NCBI RefSeq assembly: GCF_001302565.1 | Contig: NZ_CP012750.1 | Location: 496,001-560,000, forward strand | Length of the DNA stretch: 64,000 nucleotides | Direction of reading: 5' to 3' | DNA from: Glutamicibacter halophytocola | GTDB lineage: Bacteria; Actinomycetota; Actinomycetes; Actinomycetales; Micrococcaceae | Shown here: piece by piece, positions 60,418 through 64,000 of the stretch | Layout: the number at the start of each line of letters is the position of its first letter | How positions within the stretch are numbered: position 1 is the stretch's first letter | Position numbers and translations under genes: made by a program | The notes under the pieces: model-generated | Seen by the model: only the letters and a program-made list of their open reading frames with translations | Databases searched by the model: none | Told to the model about the DNA's origin: nothing

Positions 60418-62334
60418 ATGAGCAAAAGACGAACTACGCGCATTGCAGCAGTGTTGTTGTCAGGGGCGGTTGCCGCAACCAGCTTCAGCGCAGCCCAGGC
60501 CGACACCATCGAGATCACCCCGATCGAGCAGGTGCAGGGCACCGGCGACAGCTCTGCGCTGGCTGGCCAGCAAGCCACCGTGCGCGGGGTGGTCACCGGC
60601 GCCTACGCCGAGGGCGGGATCCGCGGTTTTTACCTGCAAAGCGCCGGCACCGGGGCCCAGCTGCCAACCGGCGGCAGCCCGGCGGTATTCGTTTACGCTC
60701 CCGACGAGGTGTCCTCCGTGCAGGTGGGGGATCACCTGCAGGTTTCCGGGACTGTCAGCGAGTACTATGGGCTCACCCAGATCAAAGCCGAAAGCGTCCA
60801 GGGCCTGGAGGAAGCCGCCGAAGCCATCAAGCCGCTGGCCATCTCCCTGCCCAGCGACGAGGCCGGGCGCGAGCAGATCGAATCCATGCTCGTAGAACCG
60901 CAGGGCGAGTTCACCGTCTCGGATAACTACTTGCTGAACCAGTACGGCGAGCTGAGCCTGGCCATGGGAACCAGCTCGATCCTGCCAGGTGAAAAATTGC
61001 TCCGCCAGCCCACCGATGTTTTTGCCCCGGGCAGTGGCCAGGCTGCCGCGCTCGCCGAAGAAAATGCGCAGCGCTCCATCGTGGTTGACGACGGCGCCAC
61101 GCTGAACTTCAGCACCGCCAAGAACACCACGGTGGCCCTGCCCTACATTGACGCCGAACAGCGGGTCAGCGTTGGCGCCAACGCCGCCTTCACCGGTCCG
61201 ATGATCCTGGACTACCGCTACGATTTGTGGCGGCTGCAGCCCCAGGGCCAGGTGATTGGCGCTGACGACGCGGACATTGCCCTGGCATTTGAGCAGATCG
61301 ACAACGAAGCACCGCAAGAAGTAGGCGGCAATGTGAGTGTCGGCAGCTTCAACGTGCTGAACTACTTCACCACCACCGGAGACCAGCTCGAAGGGTGCAA
61401 GTACTACACTGACCGCGAGGGCAATCCGCTGACCGTGCGCCAGGGCTGTGATGCCCGCGGAGCTGCCAACGCGGAGAGCTTCGCACGCCAGCAGTCCAAG
61501 ATTGTTGCGGCGCTGGGCAAGTTCACCGCCGATGTGGTGGTGCTCGAAGAGATCGAAAACTCGGCCCGTTCCGGACAGGACCGCGACGCCGCCCTCGCCC
61601 ACCTCGTGGAGCAGCTGAACTCGGCTGCCGGCCAGAAGATCTGGAGCTACGTGCCAAGCCCGGCGGCTATTCCGGCTGACGAAGATGTGATCCGCACCGC
61701 GATCATCTATCGCGCCAAGACGGTGAAGCCGATTGACGAATCGGTCATCCTCGACGATGAGGCCTTTGGCAATGCCCGAGATCCACTGGGCCAGGCTTTC
61801 CAGAAGGTCGGCGGCAACCAGAACACCCGTTTTGTCGTGGTGGCCAACCATTTCAAGTCCAAGGGATCCAACCCCGATGACGGTTCGGGCAATGCCGACT
61901 CCGGCGACGGACAGGGAGCCTGGAATGCCGACCGCGTTGAGCAGGCCAAGGCCCTGGTTGGCTTTGCCGATCAGCTCAAGCAGTCGCGCAATACCCGCAA
62001 GGTGCTGCTGGCTGGAGACTTCAACTCCTACGCCGCCGAGGATCCAATCCGGGTGCTCGCCGATGCGGGCTACGTTGACCTGGGCGCCTCGGCGGATTCG
62101 CAGAGCTACATCTATGACGGATTGAGCGGTTCCCTGGACCATATTCTGGCCTCGCCAGAATTGGCCGCCAAGGTGACCGGGCAGGATATCTGGAATATCA
62201 ACGCCATCGAATCCGTGGGCTATGAATACAGCCGCTACAACTACAACATCACCGACCTGTTTACCGCGAACCAGTACCGCTCATCGGATCATGATCCGGT
62301 GCTCGTCGGACTGGAACTGAATAAAAAGGGCTAG
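60418..62334 (+). CDS. ExeM/NucH family extracellular endonuclease
   Basis: A 638-aa secreted nuclease: signal peptide (1-28, ending AAQA), an OB-fold-like region at about 45-200 with VRGVVTGAYAEGGIRGFYLQ and VGDHLQVSGTVSEYYGLTQI, then an endonuclease/exonuclease/phosphatase domain with SVGSFNVLNYF, VVLEEIENS, VVVANHFKSKGS, LLAGDFNSYAAEDP and YRSSDHDPVLVGL, the metal and catalytic residues. It should degrade extracellular DNA/RNA. GAGGGACATC precedes the ATG; a strong terminator follows. Confidence 0.93.
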   Translation: MSKRRTTRIAAVLLSGAVAATSFSAAQADTIEITPIEQVQGTGDSSALAGQQATVRGVVTGAYAEGGIRGFYLQSAGTGAQLPTGGSPAVFVYAPDEVSSVQVGDHLQVSGTVSEYYGLTQIKAESVQGLEEAAEAIKPLAISLPSDEAGREQIESMLVEPQGEFTVSDNYLLNQYGELSLAMGTSSILPGEKLLRQPTDVFAPGSGQAAALAEENAQRSIVVDDGATLNFSTAKNTTVALPYIDAEQRVSVGANAAFTGPMILDYRYDLWRLQPQGQVIGADDADIALAFEQIDNEAPQEVGGNVSVGSFNVLNYFTTTGDQLEGCKYYTDREGNPLTVRQGCDARGAANAESFARQQSKIVAALGKFTADVVVLEEIENSARSGQDRDAALAHLVEQLNSAAGQKIWSYVPSPAAIPADEDVIRTAIIYRAKTVKPIDESVILDDEAFGNARDPLGQAFQKVGGNQNTRFVVVANHFKSKGSNPDDGSGNADSGDGQGAWNADRVEQAKALVGFADQLKQSRNTRKVLLAGDFNSYAAEDPIRVLADAGYVDLGASADSQSYIYDGLSGSLDHILASPELAAKVTGQDIWNINAIESVGYEYSRYNYNITDLFTANQYRSSDHDPVLVGLELNKKG

Positions 62335-62348
62335 TTGCCGCCCCTTTG

Positions 62349-62389
62349 ATTGGCCGGGCACCCTTCCTCGTGAAGGGTGCCCGGCCAAT
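62349..62389 (+). terminator. Rho-independent terminator after the nuclease gene
   Basis: A 17-bp stem, ATTGGCCGGGCACCCTT (62349-62365) with AAGGGTGCCCGGCCAAT (62373-62389), a 7-base loop and a T-run (62389-62393). Confidence 0.93.
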
Positions 62390-62402
62390 TTTTCTTTGGG
62401 GC

Positions 62403-62430
62403 TTGACAAGAAAGTTCCATCGTGGAGAAT
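62403..62430 (+). promoter_or_regulatory. Promoter of the sugar-transport operon
   Basis: A consensus -35 TTGACA at 62403-62408 and GAGAAT at 62425-62430 as -10, spacing 16 bp. The predicted start of transcription falls just before or inside the first LacI-type operator. Confidence 0.6.
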
Positions 62431-62441
62431 TGATGAAGAAG

Positions 62442-62463
62442 TTTTGTGAGAGCGCTCACAAAA
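62442..62463. promoter_or_regulatory. LacI-type operator 1
   Basis: TTTTGTGAG-AGCG-CTCACAAAA: perfect 9-bp arms around a 4-base spacer with the AGCGCT core typical of LacI-family sites (CebR-like). It lies directly downstream of the promoter, where a repressor would block transcription. Confidence 0.8.
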
Positions 62464-62533
62464 TCACTAAGCGGAGCTGCTTTCATTGCCATGGCAAGCA
62501 GGGTTCAGGGATGGGCCCTATTATTTTTGCTGT

Positions 62534-62555
62534 ATTTTGAGAGCGCTCTCAAAAT
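62534..62555. promoter_or_regulatory. LacI-type operator 2
   Basis: ATTTTGAGAGC followed by GCTCTCAAAAT is a perfect 22-bp palindrome, 92 bp downstream of operator 1 and 48 bases before the GTG start. Two sites at this distance suggest repression by looping. Confidence 0.8.
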
Positions 62556-62602
62556 TAGTTGGTCCCACCCACTCGCACGAACCGAACTTGAATGGAGTCA
62601 CC

Positions 62603-63934
62603 GTGAACCCCTCACGAACAACTCGGCTTGCCAAGGTACTAGCACTGACCTCAAGCATCGCACTGCTCGCCGCAGGCTGCTCATCGGGCGAAAGCAAAGA
62701 CGCCGTCCAGCCAGCCTCGGCCGAGAATCCCGTGACCCTGGCGGTCACCACCTTCGGCACCCAGGGACTGGATCCCCTCTACAAGAAGTACGAACAAGAG
62801 AACCCGGGCGTCACCATCGAAGCCACCAATATCGACACCGGCGGCAACGCGCTGACCGACTGGAAGACCAAGCAAGCCGCCGGTGCGGGCTTGCCGGATG
62901 TCCAGGCCGTGGAAGAAGGCTGGCTCGGCCAGGTCATGACCGTCTCCGACAGCTTCACCGACCTTAATGAATATGGCGCGGGCGAAATCTCGGGCGACTG
63001 GGTGGACTGGAAGGTCAAGCAGGCCACCGATGCCAACGGGCGAACCATCGGCTACGGCACCGACATCGGCCCCATGGGCCTGTGCTTCAACAGCAAGCTC
63101 TTCAAGGATGCCGGCCTGCCCAGCGATCGCGACAAGGTGGCCGAACTCTTCGGCGGCGACGACGCCACCTGGGAGGATTTCTTCTCTGTCGGCGAGGACT
63201 ATGTGAAGAAATCCGGCAAGGCCTTCTACGACCAGTCCGGTTTCGTCTGGAATGCCATGGTCAACCAGCTCGATGAAGGCTACTACAGGACCGACGGCAC
63301 CTTGAACATCGACTCGAACACCGAACTGCGCCAGCGCTGGGACCAGCTGTCCGCTGCGGCGTCCAAGGGTCTGTCTTCGGGGCAGACCCAGTGGGACTGG
63401 GGCAAGGGCCAGGCCTTCGTTGATGGCTCCTTCGCCGTGATGCCGTGCCCAGGCTGGATGCTGGGCAATGTCAAGGGCCAAGTCGAAGGCGCCGGTGGCG
63501 ATGCGAAGGACGGCTGGGACTTTGCCGATGTCTTCCCGGGCGGCCCGGCCAACTGGGGTGGCGCATTCTTGACGGTGCCAAGCACCTCCAAGCACCCTGC
63601 CGAAGCAGCCAAGCTGGCCCAGTACCTGACCAGCGCCACCTCGCAGGCCATTTCCTTCGAAGAAGCGGGAGCCTTCCCGAGCAACCTTGAAGCCCAGAAG
63701 TCCAAGGCCGTCACCGGCGAGAACGAGCTGACCAAGTTCTTCAACGGCGCACCCATCGGCGAAATCCTCGGCCACCGTGCCGAAGGAGTGAAGGCCCAGT
63801 TCAAGGGCGCCGAGGATTCGGTCATCCAGGAGCAGGTCTTCGGGCCAGCAACCATCGCCATCGACCAGGGCACCGACGGCGAAGCGGCCTGGAACAGCGC
63901 CCTGTCAACGCTGCAGGAACTGGACATCAAGTAA
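62603..63934 (+). CDS. Sugar ABC transporter substrate-binding lipoprotein
   Basis: A 443-aa family 1 extracellular solute-binding protein. A lipobox LLAAGC places the lipid-modified Cys at residue 26 when the GTG at 62603 (GGAG 6 bases upstream) is the start. Domain segments include VTLAVTTFGTQGLDPLYKKYEQENPGVTI, DVQAVEEGWLGQVM, GTDIGPMGLCFNSKLFKDAGLP, FVDGSFAVMPCPGWMLGN and GGAFLTVPSTSKHPAEAAKLAQYL. The LacI sites point to an oligosaccharide such as a beta-glucoside or cellobiose (inference). Permease genes should lie to the right of the window. Confidence 0.9.
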   Translation: MNPSRTTRLAKVLALTSSIALLAAGCSSGESKDAVQPASAENPVTLAVTTFGTQGLDPLYKKYEQENPGVTIEATNIDTGGNALTDWKTKQAAGAGLPDVQAVEEGWLGQVMTVSDSFTDLNEYGAGEISGDWVDWKVKQATDANGRTIGYGTDIGPMGLCFNSKLFKDAGLPSDRDKVAELFGGDDATWEDFFSVGEDYVKKSGKAFYDQSGFVWNAMVNQLDEGYYRTDGTLNIDSNTELRQRWDQLSAAASKGLSSGQTQWDWGKGQAFVDGSFAVMPCPGWMLGNVKGQVEGAGGDAKDGWDFADVFPGGPANWGGAFLTVPSTSKHPAEAAKLAQYLTSATSQAISFEEAGAFPSNLEAQKSKAVTGENELTKFFNGAPIGEILGHRAEGVKAQFKGAEDSVIQEQVFGPATIAIDQGTDGEAAWNSALSTLQELDIK

Positions 63935-63955
63935 TCCGATAGCCACCACCGCATG

Positions 63956-63994
63956 GTGCGGGGCTGGGCAGCACCTACGGGCCCGGCCCCGCAC
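63956..63994 (+). terminator. Intercistronic hairpin after the binding-protein gene
   Basis: GTGCGGGGC (63956-63964) pairs with GCCCCGCAC (63986-63994); an inner GGGC/GCCC extends the stem. Hairpins in this place in sugar ABC operons often stabilise or partly terminate the message so that the binding protein is made in excess. Confidence 0.6.
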
Positions 63995-64000
63995 AACGCA

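Noticed and set aside
60460..62142. 560-codon minus-strand frame opposite the secreted nuclease
   Set aside because: Shadow of the nuclease gene; no domain recognised.
62432..62540. 35-codon frame (ATG at 62432) before the sugar-binding protein gene
   Set aside because: It overlaps both LacI operators, has no ribosome-binding site, and its codons are dictated by the palindromes.
1..64000. CRISPR array or rRNA genes
   Set aside because: No regularly spaced short repeats and no rRNA-like sequence were seen anywhere in the window.

Overview
The window looks like chromosome from a high-GC actinobacterium of the family Micrococcaceae (Arthrobacter or Glutamicibacter type). This is inferred from gene content (a DUF222/HNH gene, a YhgE/Pip-TetR module, pca genes with IclR regulators, tight ATGA/TAATG coupling) and from codon usage that looks GC-rich everywhere except in one AT-rich block. 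No species call can be made from sequence alone.

Layout. 0-8 kb: a nitroreductase running off the left edge, a GNAT acetyltransferase, a winged-helix regulator with its membrane-protein partner and a double operator, rlmH, a PAP2 phosphatase, a D-2-hydroxyacid dehydrogenase, a secreted calcineurin-like phosphoesterase, a frameshifted gene and a hotdog thioesterase. 8-19.3 kb: a complete 4-hydroxybenzoate/protocatechuate (beta-ketoadipate) pathway. pobA-pcaHGBDC and an MFS transporter-IclR pair lie on the minus strand, and pcaF-pcaI-pcaJ-IclR on the plus strand, around a control region with three GTTC-N7-GAAC repeats. Together they convert 4-hydroxybenzoate to succinyl-CoA and acetyl-CoA. 19.3-23.1 kb: an ABC-2/YhgE-like membrane protein with a divergent MarR regulator, a phosphotransferase, a PanE-like reductase and a DUF1653 protein.

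23.1-27.2 kb and 38.7-44.3 kb hold two halves of molybdenum cofactor metabolism: moaB-moaC-moeA-moaD with moeB-moaE, then moaA with modABC-moeA2-mobA-DUF6457. Between them lies a variable region: an M20 amidohydrolase, then an AT-rich island (about 28.65-36.05 kb) bounded by a 94-bp near-identical direct repeat of the 3' end of a WYL regulator gene. The island carries a decayed moaE copy, a stand-alone SIR2-like (predicted NADase) gene and a 1399-aa protein joining a PD-(D/E)XK-type nuclease domain to a STAND/NACHT-like NTPase. Both look like anti-phage defence genes. Next come the WYL regulator, a DinB protein, and an overlapping XRE regulator plus nucleotidyltransferase pair that resembles a toxin-antitoxin unit. 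This block is the best candidate for an undescribed system.

44.4-64 kb: a DUF222/HNH gene with a probable leaderless promoter, YaeQ, a secreted glycerophosphodiesterase, tRNA-Ser(CGA), tadA, upp, a two-component system, a stand-alone winged-helix protein, a SixA-type phosphatase, a P-loop NTPase coupled to an ABC-exporter-like protein without Walker A, a TetR-YhgE/Pip-degenerate ABC ATPase operon behind a perfect 30-bp palindrome, an ExeM/NucH-type secreted nuclease, and a sugar-binding lipoprotein with two LacI-type operators at the right edge.
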